Assembly (NCBI RefSeq): GCF_001557215.1
Contig: NZ_LSJM01000393.1
Coordinates: 1-5,440 of the forward strand
Direction: 5' to 3'
Length of the DNA: 5,440 bases
Source: Sphingomonas sp. CCH9-E2
GTDB taxonomy: Bacteria; Pseudomonadota; Alphaproteobacteria; Sphingomonadales; Sphingomonadaceae
In this document: positions 1-5,440 of the stretch, one piece after another
How the letters are laid out: each line of letters starts with the position of its first letter
Numbering within the stretch: position 1 is the stretch's first letter
The notes under the pieces: generated by a model
Told to the model about the DNA's origin: nothing
The model's database searches: none
The model's input: the letters and a program-made list of their open reading frames with translations, nothing else
Translations under genes and position numbers: made by a program

Positions 1-53
1 GATGAGCTTAATGCACTAACAAACCAATCGGTCCACTCGGTGGGGGCAGACCA
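1..53. mobile_element. Probable terminus of an IS3-type insertion sequence (partial)
   Basis: Read on the minus strand from base 53 leftwards, the sequence begins TGGTCTGCCCCCA and continues into GAGTGGACC. A terminal 5'-TG, a C-rich stretch and a following GTGGAC-like block are typical of IS3-family inverted repeats, so on the plus strand the element would end in CA at 52-53. Homology to the DHA2 exporter starts immediately after this point, with Asp at 56-58, and the exporter frame is closed upstream by TAA at 17-19. This fits an insertion or deletion junction at about 53/54. Only one end is visible, no transposase can be recognised and no target duplication can be checked, so the family and orientation are inferences. 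Confidence 0.45.
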
Positions 54-409
54 AAGACGCGGGCGATGCCTCGGGCATTTTCAACGCGGCCCGCAATCTT
101 GGCGGATCATTCGCCCTCTCGGCCCTCGCTTCGTTCCAGGACCAGCGGATCTGGCATCATAGCCGGCGGATGGAAGAGACCCTGAATGCGAACAGCGTTT
201 CGCTACAGGACTATCTCGAAGGGCTGGCGCGAAACTTCGGCGGCATGGAGGGGGCGATGGCCGTCCTGAGCCGCACCCTCCAACGCGAGGCGTTCATAAT
301 GACCTACAATGACGTGTTCCTGGTTATGGGGATTCTGACCCTCGCGACGGTTCCGCTGGTCCTCTTCCTGAGGCCGCTTCCAAAAAATGTCTCCCTTTCG
401 ATGCACTGA
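54..409 (+). pseudogene. 3' remnant of a DHA2-family (EmrB/QacA-like) MFS drug exporter
   Basis: This frame encodes the C-terminal end of a 14-helix major facilitator exporter of the inner membrane, which normally drives proton-coupled drug efflux. It opens with DAGDASGIFNAARNLGGS, the conserved stretch at helix 13 of DHA2 proteins. A polar periplasmic loop follows (IWHHSRRMEETLNANS and onward), then a last hydrophobic helix (VFLVMGILTLATVPLVLFL) and a short cytoplasmic tail ending in TGA at 407-409. Family members have about 500 residues; only about 117 remain here. The frame is closed upstream by TAA at 17-19, and no start lies before the ATG at 170, which falls inside the loop region, so a functional protein is unlikely. 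The remnant ends 10 bases before the outer-membrane factor gene, the usual order for an EmrA-EmrB-OMF operon. An automatic caller may report 170-409 as a small protein; I regard that as part of the broken gene. Confidence 0.75.
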
Positions 410-419
410 GCCCTACACG

Positions 420-1880
420 ATGCGCCACTTGCTACCTCCGCTTGTCACTATCGCCTTGCTAGCTGGATGCACGGCAGGGCCCGATTATGCAGGCCCCCCG
501 GAAGTTGTGTCAGCAGACACGGGCACTCGCTTTGTGCGCGCTGGCAGTGATGTGAGCGCATCTGATCCGGTTGTCGCTCAATGGTGGCTGCTGCTCGGCG
601 ATCCCGAGTTGACGCGGCTGGTGGAGGCTGCGCTGTCCGGCAACCCCTCGCTCGCCGCAGCGCAGGCGCGCATTGCCCAGGCACGGGCATCCATCAGGCA
701 AGACCGTGCGGGTCGAATGCCATCGCTTGGGGCACAGGCCACCACCGTGCAGGGCCGGCTTCCTGGTCTCGACCTTCAAGGCGGGGCGCCCCCCCCGTCA
801 GAGCAGACCAATTCCGACGCAGAAACCGATGACTCGTTCAGCTTTTACAATGTGGGCCTTAACGCCAACTGGGAACTGGAGTTTGCCGGTGGCTCGCGCA
901 GGCGCATTGAGGCCAGCAATGCCCAAGCTGCTGCAACGGTGGCCAATGCAGAGGACGCAAAGGTCCAGTTGACTGCCCAAGTGGCAAGCACCTACGTCAA
1001 TTTGCGGGAGGCCCAATTCCGCGCAGAGCAATTTGAGGCGCAGATTTCGTTGCAGGAAGAGATCCTGGCGCTGACATACCAACGCTATCAGCGCGGTGCA
1101 TTGCCGCTTTTCCCGGTAGGCACCGCGAATGCCGAACTGGAGATGCTCAAGTCACAACTTGCCGAAGCTGAAGCGGATATCGCAGTCCTGTCTGATGCGC
1201 TCGCTATACTGACCGGACAGGTGCCGGGATCAGTTGATGCAGCGCTCACGACTGCGCGCTCCATTCCCATGCCGCCAGAGCAGGTCGCGATCGGCGATCC
1301 GGCAAGCCTGGTGGCGCGTCGGCCTGACATAAGGGCGGCCGAACGGTCTCTTGCCGCGTCGACGGCGCGGATCGGGGTGGCCGAGGCGGCGCGGTTCCCG
1401 AAATTGTCCTTCACGGGGATCCTGGGCCTCGGCGGATCCTCGTTGGACGACGTTGTCGATGTCGGCGAATTCTCCGCACTCGCGATCCCGCGCCTCCAGT
1501 GGAATTTTCTGGATTTCGGCAGGGTAGACGCTGCGATCGACCAAGCCGGGGCGGCGCGCAACGAAGCAGTCGCCAATTACCAGCAGACGGTGCTTCTGGC
1601 ACTGCAAGACGCCGAACGTGCCTTGGCTCGCTTCGGCCAGCAGCGTGTTGCGCTCGCTGCCAGTATGCAAATCAAGAAGCAGGCTGACGGCGCGGCGGAC
1701 CTGAACCGCCAACGTTTTGCCGCAGGAGCGATCTCGAAGGCTGACCTCAACCGGGCCCTGCGAGAACAGCAGCAGGCCTCAGCAGACCTCGTCCGGGCAA
1801 AAGTCGCCCTTACGCTGGCGTGGATCGCGCTGCAGAAGTCGCTGGGCCTTGGGTGGCAAGAGCCTGTTCGAGATCAATAG
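420..1880 (+). CDS. Outer-membrane efflux lipoprotein, OprM/NodT family (TolC-like)
   Basis: This is the outer-membrane channel of a tripartite drug efflux pump, which would trimerise and carry substrates from an inner-membrane pump and HlyD-type adaptor to the outside. From the ATG at 420 (486 residues) the protein begins with a lipoprotein signal peptide, MRHLLPPLVTIALLAGC, giving a lipobox with Cys17. An in-frame ATG at 387 would add 11 residues before the signal and overlap the exporter remnant, so 420 is preferred, although neither start has a strong Shine-Dalgarno sequence. Two outer-membrane efflux repeats are visible. The first runs from QWWLLLGDPELTRLV (about 54-68) to a barrel strand near ANWELEFAGG (149-158). 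The second has the family signature ARRPDIRAAE (about 299-308) and the strand LQWNFLDFG (359-367). Long Ala/Gln/Glu-rich helices form the tunnel. Length and motifs are complete. Its upstream partner is truncated, so the channel may be orphaned or may serve another pump. Confidence 0.93.
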   Translation: MRHLLPPLVTIALLAGCTAGPDYAGPPEVVSADTGTRFVRAGSDVSASDPVVAQWWLLLGDPELTRLVEAALSGNPSLAAAQARIAQARASIRQDRAGRMPSLGAQATTVQGRLPGLDLQGGAPPPSEQTNSDAETDDSFSFYNVGLNANWELEFAGGSRRRIEASNAQAAATVANAEDAKVQLTAQVASTYVNLREAQFRAEQFEAQISLQEEILALTYQRYQRGALPLFPVGTANAELEMLKSQLAEAEADIAVLSDALAILTGQVPGSVDAALTTARSIPMPPEQVAIGDPASLVARRPDIRAAERSLAASTARIGVAEAARFPKLSFTGILGLGGSSLDDVVDVGEFSALAIPRLQWNFLDFGRVDAAIDQAGAARNEAVANYQQTVLLALQDAERALARFGQQRVALAASMQIKKQADGAADLNRQRFAAGAISKADLNRALREQQQASADLVRAKVALTLAWIALQKSLGLGWQEPVRDQ

Positions 1881-2304
1881 TCCCGCCGCGCTGATCAAGT
1901 GATCCGGTTGACGAGAAGTAGGCGCCCCTGCCGTTGGCGACCAACTTGCCGTCGGGCTCGAGAACCCGGGTTTCCGCCACCGAAATCTGTCGCCCGATCT
2001 TCACGATCTGTCCGTGAGCAGTGAGAGGTCCTGAGGTTGCAGGACGGTGGTAATCGACATGCAGATCGGCCGTCGCTCTCGCCGCGACGCCCCCGGCAAG
2101 CAGAGTATAAAGCCCGGTGAGGTCGACCAGTGAAGCCAGGACCCCTCCATGCGCCGACCCAATCATAGGGTTCGACACGATCTCTTCGCGCCATGGCATG
2201 GTAATCGCGATTCTCTGGTCGGAGCATGTCGCAATCTCCAGCCCAAGCCATCGGTGAAACGGCGCGATATGCAGCATTTCCTGCAAGCGCTCTCGATCAA
2301 TCAT
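1810..2304 (-). CDS. PaaI-like hotdog-fold thioesterase with extended C-terminus
   Basis: The 164-residue product is a hotdog-fold acyl-CoA thioesterase of the PaaI/4HBT type, expected to hydrolyse an acyl-CoA or aryl-CoA thioester in the cytoplasm. The key segment is NPMIGSAHGGVLASLVD (45-61): the HGG loop at 52-54 and Asp61 in the following helix match the binding loop and general acid/base position of this family. ADLHVDYHRPA (79-89) and GRQISVAETRVLEPDGKLVANGRG fit the remaining strands. The recognisable domain ends near residue 131 (AYFSS). The last 33 or so residues are a low-complexity tail, and about 23 of them are encoded in the 71 bases antisense to the 3' end of the efflux gene. 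The start is firm: GAGGGAG precedes the ATG, and the ATG overlaps the TGA of the upstream hydrolase as ATGA, so translation is probably coupled. The substrate is unknown. Confidence 0.87.
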   Translation of the reverse strand: MIDRERLQEMLHIAPFHRWLGLEIATCSDQRIAITMPWREEIVSNPMIGSAHGGVLASLVDLTGLYTLLAGGVAARATADLHVDYHRPATSGPLTAHGQIVKIGRQISVAETRVLEPDGKLVANGRGAYFSSTGSLDQRGGTIDLEQALATQGPATSAARSTPA

Positions 2305-2313
2305 AGCTCCCTC
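2301..2313 (-). promoter_or_regulatory. Shine-Dalgarno and ATGA translational-coupling junction
   Basis: On the minus strand the sequence reads GAGGGAGCTATGA. The purine-rich GAGGGAG (2307-2313) is a good ribosome binding site for the thioesterase ATG (2302-2304), which shares bases with the hydrolase stop TGA (2301-2303). The four-base overlap points to co-transcription and coupled translation of the two enzymes and fixes the thioesterase start. Confidence 0.75.
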
Positions 2314-3206
2314 GTCCCCTGTGGCTGAGCCGTATCGGATGAGTGATGGCGCCCTAGGAAACCGACGATAGCGGCGGAAAAGGCATCGTTCGCATCGCCC
2401 ACGACCATGTGCGTGGCATCGGCAATATCGGTGTATTCTGCATGGGGGGCGAGTTGTCGCAGATGCAAAACGGCCTCTTCGGAAACAAGATCGCTAGAGC
2501 CGCCTCGGATGAGGTGAAGCGGAAGCGTGAGATTCGCCGCAGCTTGGCTCAGCATTGCCGATTGACGTTCTTGGCTCTCTGGGTCGCCTTGTCTGGCTGA
2601 CATTATATTACGGATAAACACCGGGTCCCAGTGCCAATAGAAGCGCCCATCCGACTTCTGCCGCAGATAGTTTTTCAGACCATCGCTCGCGCCCCGCTTG
2701 GGACGATGCGGCATGTAGCGAGCGATCACGTCGGCCGCCTCCTCTGGTGAGGCGAAGCCGCTATCGACATGCTCTTCCATGAAACCAACCACGCGCATCA
2801 CACCGCTGGGCTCCATGCGCGGGGCAATGTCGACCAATGTGAGTGAAGCAAAGCTACCTGGAGCAAGCTCCCCTGCGGCAATCAGTCCAGCGAGCCCGCC
2901 CAGTGAAGCGCCGACCAGCGCTGGCTTCTGGTCCAGGCGCGACGCTGCAGCGACCAGATCCGCCGCGAAGTCGCGCATTTCATAAGCTCCGCATGGCGAC
3001 CAATCGCTGTCTCCGTGACCGCGCATGTCGAAGGCGATTGCGCGAAAGCCGGCTTGAGCCAGCTCGCTGACCACCCTTCTCCACGCGCGCCGTGTCTGCC
3101 CGCCGCCGTGCGCAAGAAGGACGGGTTTAGCGTAGGCATCCCCCTCAGCCTCGGCTGTAAGAGAAATCGCGCCTGCGCCCTCAATCGTAAAGGTTTCTCT
3201 CGCCAT
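2301..3206 (-). CDS. Alpha/beta-fold hydrolase
   Basis: This 301-residue protein is a cytoplasmic serine hydrolase of the alpha/beta-hydrolase fold; no signal peptide is seen. Visible elements are the oxyanion-hole loop LLAHGGGQT (30-38), the strand and turn FDMRGHGDSD (59-68), the nucleophile elbow GASLGG with Ser101 (99-104), a lid region at about 130-220 rich in Trp, Tyr and Arg, the acid-bearing turn IRGGSSDLVS with probable catalytic Asp239, and ATHMVVGD with catalytic His266. The triad therefore appears intact and the length is normal for the family. The gene is first in a two-gene minus-strand unit and its TGA overlaps the ATG of the thioesterase, suggesting that the two enzymes act on related acyl or ester substrates. 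The ATG at 3204-3206 lacks a strong ribosome binding site. Motifs alone do not separate an esterase from an epoxide hydrolase, lactonase or C-C bond hydrolase. Confidence 0.9.
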   Translation of the reverse strand: MARETFTIEGAGAISLTAEAEGDAYAKPVLLAHGGGQTRRAWRRVVSELAQAGFRAIAFDMRGHGDSDWSPCGAYEMRDFAADLVAAASRLDQKPALVGASLGGLAGLIAAGELAPGSFASLTLVDIAPRMEPSGVMRVVGFMEEHVDSGFASPEEAADVIARYMPHRPKRGASDGLKNYLRQKSDGRFYWHWDPVFIRNIMSARQGDPESQERQSAMLSQAAANLTLPLHLIRGGSSDLVSEEAVLHLRQLAPHAEYTDIADATHMVVGDANDAFSAAIVGFLGRHHSSDTAQPQGTREL

Positions 3207-3229
3207 CTCTGGATGGTAGGAAAGGCGCG

Positions 3230-3250
3230 CTAAATAGTAAACCGATTTAG
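3230..3250. promoter_or_regulatory. Inverted repeat, candidate operator of the hydrolase operon
   Basis: CTAAAT at 3230-3235 is mirrored exactly by ATTTAG at 3245-3250, with nine bases between, giving a 21-bp dyad centred on 3240 and 24 bases upstream of the hydrolase ATG. Size and position suit a TetR-type or MarR-type repressor site. A minus-strand TACTAT at 3239-3234 inside the dyad is a possible -10 element, which would let a bound protein block transcription, but I see no good -35. No regulator gene is adjacent, so the binding protein is unknown. Confidence 0.4.
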
Positions 3251-3525
3251 TTTGTGGCTCTCGGCTCCGTGTTGGCTGTCCTGCAGGGGCGTCTCAACGA
3301 CGGCAAAAGTCTATGCCAAGAGGGGTTTCTCCAAACCATTCTCTAATGCACCGGCTTGCGATTCGGTCAGCAGTCGCTGTCCGCTTAATCCGCTCAAAGA
3401 TATAAAAGCTGCCTTTCCGCTTCCGGCCCAACTTCCGCCGTTCAATGAGGCGGTTGAGCTGCCAGTTTTCGAACATTAGTCGGCCGATCGCACCCTTGTG
3501 CCGGTTTGGCGCAAATTCGGGATTC

Positions 3526-3546
3526 TGGGGGTATCGGTGGGGGTAT
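3526..3546. repeat. Two direct copies of TGGGGGTAT
   Basis: TGGGGGTAT occurs at 3526-3534 and again at 3538-3546, separated by CGG, so the copies are 12 bases apart. On the other strand they read ATACCCCCA. Tandem short repeats of this kind occur in the attachment regions of integrative elements, where they can serve as arm-type integrase sites. No integrase or tRNA is in the window, so the role is an inference. Confidence 0.5.
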
Positions 3547-3588
3547 TTTCCAAGAGTTGGGCGGAAAAAGTGATCAATGTCAGAACGT

Positions 3589-3606
3589 TATATGTTTGCT
3601 ATATGT
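3589..3606. repeat. Two direct copies of TATATGT, one helical turn apart
   Basis: TATATGT is present at 3589-3595 and 3600-3606, an 11-base period, in the lowest-GC part of the window and just downstream of the Lrp-type gene on the minus strand. It may be a protein-binding site or simply AT-rich chance; no promoter for a nearby plus-strand gene is evident. Confidence 0.3.
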
Positions 3607-3626
3607 CCCTCCTCCGCTACCATTCG

Positions 3627-4100
3627 TCATCCGCCGGCATCCTTGATCGTCTCCATCGCGACGAAGGTGGACGTGCTCGCCACGTGCGGCAGGCTGGAGA
3701 TGCGTTCGCCCAGCACTTCGCGGTAACGGCGGATGTCGGCGGTACGCACTTTTAGCAGATAGTCGAAGCTGCTGGCGATCATGTGACATTCCTCGACTTC
3801 CGGGATGCGCAGCACCGCCTGCCGGAACGCCTCCAGCGCATCCTCGCGCGTGTCGGACAGCTTCACTTCGGTGAAGGCGATGTGATCGAGGCCCAGGCGG
3901 GCGGGATCGACGATCGCGCGGAAGCCGCGGATGACGCCGCTGGCGATCAGCCGCTTCACGCGCACCTGACATGGCGTCTTGGACAGGCCGACGCGCATGG
4001 CGAGATCGGTGATCGAAATGCGGCCATCGACCCGCAGGATCTCGACGATCTTGCGGTCGAACGGGTCGAGATCGCTGTGATCGAGCATATTCTGGCGCAT
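3627..4100 (-). CDS. Lrp/AsnC-family transcriptional regulator, probable PutR-type
   Basis: This 157-residue protein is a complete Lrp/AsnC regulator. The N-terminal winged helix-turn-helix spans about residues 10-60: LDPFDRKIVEILRVDGRISI, then TDLAMRVGLSKTPCQVRVKRL with the recognition helix near 39-51. The C-terminal RAM ligand-binding and oligomerisation domain spans about 74-150, with EVKLSDTREDALEAF, IPEVEECHMIASSFDYLLKV and the closing STSTFVAMETIKD. Proteins of this class that lie divergent from putA (PutR in Agrobacterium and Rhodobacter) bind the shared intergenic region and activate putA in response to proline. That function is inferred here from context. The start at 4098-4100 gives the usual short N-terminal extension; the ATG at 4086-4088 (residue 5) is an alternative. 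No strong Shine-Dalgarno precedes either. It is separated from putA by 94 bases, and its GC content matches the putA side. Confidence 0.92.
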   Translation of the reverse strand: MRQNMLDHSDLDPFDRKIVEILRVDGRISITDLAMRVGLSKTPCQVRVKRLIASGVIRGFRAIVDPARLGLDHIAFTEVKLSDTREDALEAFRQAVLRIPEVEECHMIASSFDYLLKVRTADIRRYREVLGERISSLPHVASTSTFVAMETIKDAGG

Positions 4101-4194
4101 TTGGACTGTTCCAACTTCGATTTGAAGGCAAAGTGATACGTCGAGCGCCCTTCAAAAGTCCATCTGCCGCGTCTGTATCTGGTATCGTAGTGTA
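4101..4194. promoter_or_regulatory. Divergent regulator/putA control region with inverted repeats
   Basis: The 94-base gap must hold the promoters of both divergent genes. It contains TTGGA-N4-TCCAA (4101-4114), CTTC-N5-GAAG (4115-4127) and a longer-range perfect pair, TTTGAAGG (4121-4128) with CCTTCAAA (4149-4156), 20 bases apart. Lrp-type regulators bind several spaced dyads, so these are candidate operators. No convincing -35/-10 pair was found on either strand, and no Shine-Dalgarno precedes putA. A TATCGT at 4183-4188 could be a -10 for a nearly leaderless putA message, but this is weak. Confidence 0.5.
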
Positions 4195-5440
4195 ATGACC
4201 AAGCCCTTCGCCGATTTCGCTCCGCCCGTTCGCCCCGCCACCCCGCTGCGCGCTGCGATCACCGCCGCCTATCGCCGGCCGGAGCCCGAATGCCTCGCTC
4301 CGCTGATCGAAGCAGCGACGCTGCCGGCGGGCATCCGCGAGGCGGCGAAGGCGACCGCCACCGGGCTGATCACAGCGCTGCGTGCCAAGCACAAGGGCAC
4401 CGGGGTCGAGGGACTGGTGCAGGAATATGCACTGTCGAGTCAGGAGGGCGTGGCGCTGATGTGCCTGGCCGAGGCGCTGCTGCGCATCCCCGACGCTGCG
4501 ACCCGCGACGCGCTGATCCGCGACAAGATTTCGGACGGCGACTGGAAGGCGCACATCGGCGACGGGCGTTCGCTGTTCGTCAATGCCGCGACGTGGGGGC
4601 TGGTGGTCACCGGCAAGCTGACCGGTAGCGTCAACGATGCTGGGCTGGCGGCCGCACTGACGCGCCTGATCGCACGCGCGGGCGAGCCGGTGATCCGGCG
4701 CGGCGTCGACATGGCGATGCGCATGATGGGCGAGCAGTTCGTGACCGGCGAAACGATCGCCGAGGCACTGAAGCGCGCCCGCCCGCTGGAGGCGCGCGGC
4801 TTCCAGTACAGCTATGACATGCTGGGCGAAGCCGCGACGACGATGGCGGACGCCGACCGCTATTATCGCGACTACGAGAATGCGGTGAACGCGATCGGCA
4901 CCGCGTCCGCCGGGCGCGGCGTGGTCGGCGGGCCGGGTATTTCGATCAAGCTGTCGGCGCTGCACCCGCGCTATGCCCGCGCTCAGGCCGCGCGGGTGAT
5001 GGCCGAGCTGCTGCCGCGCGTGAAGGCGCTGGCCGTCCTCGCCAAGTCTTATGACATCGGCTTCAATATCGATGCGGAGGAGGCGGACCGGCTCGAACTC
5101 TCGCTCGACCTGCTCGAAAGCCTTGCGCTCGACCCCGATCTGGCCGGATGGGACGGGCTGGGTTTTGTCGTGCAGGCCTATGGCAAGCGCTGTCCGTTCG
5201 TGATCGACTGGATCATCGATCTCGCCCAGCGCGCCGGTCGGCGGATCATGGTGCGGCTGGTCAAGGGCGCCTATTGGGATGCCGAGATCAAGCGCGCGCA
5301 GGTGGACGGTCTACCCGACTTCCCGGTCTATACGCGCAAGGTCCATACCGATGTCGCGTACGTTGCGTGCGCGAAGAAGCTGCTGGCGGCGAAGGCGCAT
5401 GTTTTCCCGCAATTCGCGACGCATAATGCGCAGTCGCTGG
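4195..5440 (+). CDS. putA: Bifunctional proline dehydrogenase/P5C dehydrogenase PutA (N-terminal part)
   Basis: The frame is open from the ATG at 4195 to the window end, giving the first 415 residues of PutA. The protein oxidises proline to pyrroline-5-carboxylate with FAD and then to glutamate with NAD, acting peripherally at the inner membrane. Visible here are the N-terminal helical region (about 1-190) and most of the proline dehydrogenase barrel. By alignment from memory with E. coli PutA (offset 77), GISIKLSALHPRY carries Lys252 (E. coli Lys329), IDAEEADRLELSLDL carries Asp293 (Asp370), and RLVKGAYWDAEIKRAQ carries Arg354, Lys357 and Tyr360 (Arg431, Lys434, Tyr437). FATHNAQ carries His410 (His487). 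All are conserved, so the flavin site looks intact as far as it is seen. There is no ribbon-helix-helix domain at the N-terminus, so this is not an autorepressing trifunctional PutA; control presumably falls to the divergent Lrp-type protein. The aldehyde dehydrogenase half is beyond the window. Confidence 0.95.
   Translation, partial: MTKPFADFAPPVRPATPLRAAITAAYRRPEPECLAPLIEAATLPAGIREAAKATATGLITALRAKHKGTGVEGLVQEYALSSQEGVALMCLAEALLRIPDAATRDALIRDKISDGDWKAHIGDGRSLFVNAATWGLVVTGKLTGSVNDAGLAAALTRLIARAGEPVIRRGVDMAMRMMGEQFVTGETIAEALKRARPLEARGFQYSYDMLGEAATTMADADRYYRDYENAVNAIGTASAGRGVVGGPGISIKLSALHPRYARAQAARVMAELLPRVKALAVLAKSYDIGFNIDAEEADRLELSLDLLESLALDPDLAGWDGLGFVVQAYGKRCPFVIDWIIDLAQRAGRRIMVRLVKGAYWDAEIKRAQVDGLPDFPVYTRKVHTDVAYVACAKKLLAAKAHVFPQFATHNAQSL

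Larger units (their letters stand above)
3207..3626. other. Gene-poor junction between accessory and core-like DNA
   Basis: About 420 bases lie between the hydrolase start and the end of the Lrp-type gene. Hand-counted 60-base blocks give roughly 58, 52, 50 and 53% GC from 3241 to 3480 and 40% at 3541-3600, against 70-77% in sampled putA blocks. Short open frames occur on both strands (plus 3252-3479, minus 3294-3476), but none has a ribosome binding site or a recognisable domain. Recognisable elements are the 21-bp dyad at 3230-3250 and the short repeats at 3526-3546 and 3589-3606. No tRNA, terminator or transposase was recognised. The stretch may be decayed mobile DNA. Confidence 0.5.

Noticed and set aside
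170..409. Separate 79-residue small protein
   Set aside because: The sequence is the last helix and loop of the DHA2 exporter; homology continues in frame upstream to about base 56, so it is part of a truncated gene.
1088..1712. Two minus-strand open frames of about 160 codons inside the efflux gene (1088-1576 and 1230-1712)
   Set aside because: Both are antisense to a complete, well-conserved outer-membrane factor and show no recognisable motifs.
3252..3479. 75-residue plus-strand gene in the junction
   Set aside because: No ribosome binding site, no recognisable domain and no support from composition.
3481..3540. Possible tRNA 3' end at the putative attachment region
   Set aside because: GCAAATTCGGGATTC resembles a T-arm slightly, but no acceptor stem, CCA end or paired arms could be built.
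3560..3626. Rho-independent terminator downstream of the Lrp-type gene
   Set aside because: No GC-rich hairpin followed by a T run was found on the minus strand.
4290..4628. 112-codon plus-strand open frame within putA
   Set aside because: It is out of frame with the PutA translation, which matches the family throughout this stretch.
3580..4965. 461-codon minus-strand open frame spanning the regulator and putA
   Set aside because: It lies antisense to the clearly recognised putA and in another frame of the Lrp-type gene. Its Arg/His/Gln/Ala-rich composition is that of a shadow frame in high-GC DNA, with no domain seen.

Overview
The window looks like chromosomal DNA of an alphaproteobacterium, most likely a sphingomonad. 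This rests on the pairing of a divergent Lrp/AsnC regulator with a PutA that lacks the N-terminal DNA-binding domain, on G/C-ending codons, and on the NodT-type outer-membrane efflux lipoprotein. It is an inference from family knowledge; no rRNA or tRNA is present to confirm it.

Left part (1-3206) has moderate GC (three hand-counted 60-base blocks at 961, 1021 and 2521 give about 55-57%) and accessory character. Bases 1-53 resemble the terminus of an IS3-type insertion sequence. It abuts a 5'-truncated remnant of a 14-helix DHA2 (EmrB/QacA-like) drug exporter (54-409). Ten bases later comes an intact outer-membrane factor lipoprotein of the OprM/NodT family (420-1880), presumably once the exit duct of the same tripartite pump. 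Facing it on the minus strand are an alpha/beta hydrolase (2301-3206) and a PaaI-like hotdog thioesterase (1810-2304). These two are coupled by an ATGA stop/start overlap. The thioesterase has a C-terminal tail that runs through the last 71 bases of the efflux gene.

Middle part (3207-3626) is about 420 bases without a convincing gene. GC falls to 40-58%. It holds a 21-bp dyad upstream of the hydrolase, two copies of TGGGGGTAT and a pair of TATATGT repeats. It looks like a junction between accessory and core DNA.

Right part (3627-5440) has high GC (70-77% in two sampled putA blocks) and looks like core genome: an Lrp/AsnC-type regulator (3627-4100, minus) and, divergently, the start of putA (4195 to the window end, plus). 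PutA oxidises proline to glutamate; the Lrp protein is probably its proline-responsive regulator. The 94-base intergenic region contains several inverted repeats that could be its operators.

I see no CRISPR array, RNA gene or clearly novel system. The most interesting points are the truncated exporter beside an IS-like end, the extended thioesterase at the convergent junction, and the composition break with repeats near 3500-3620.
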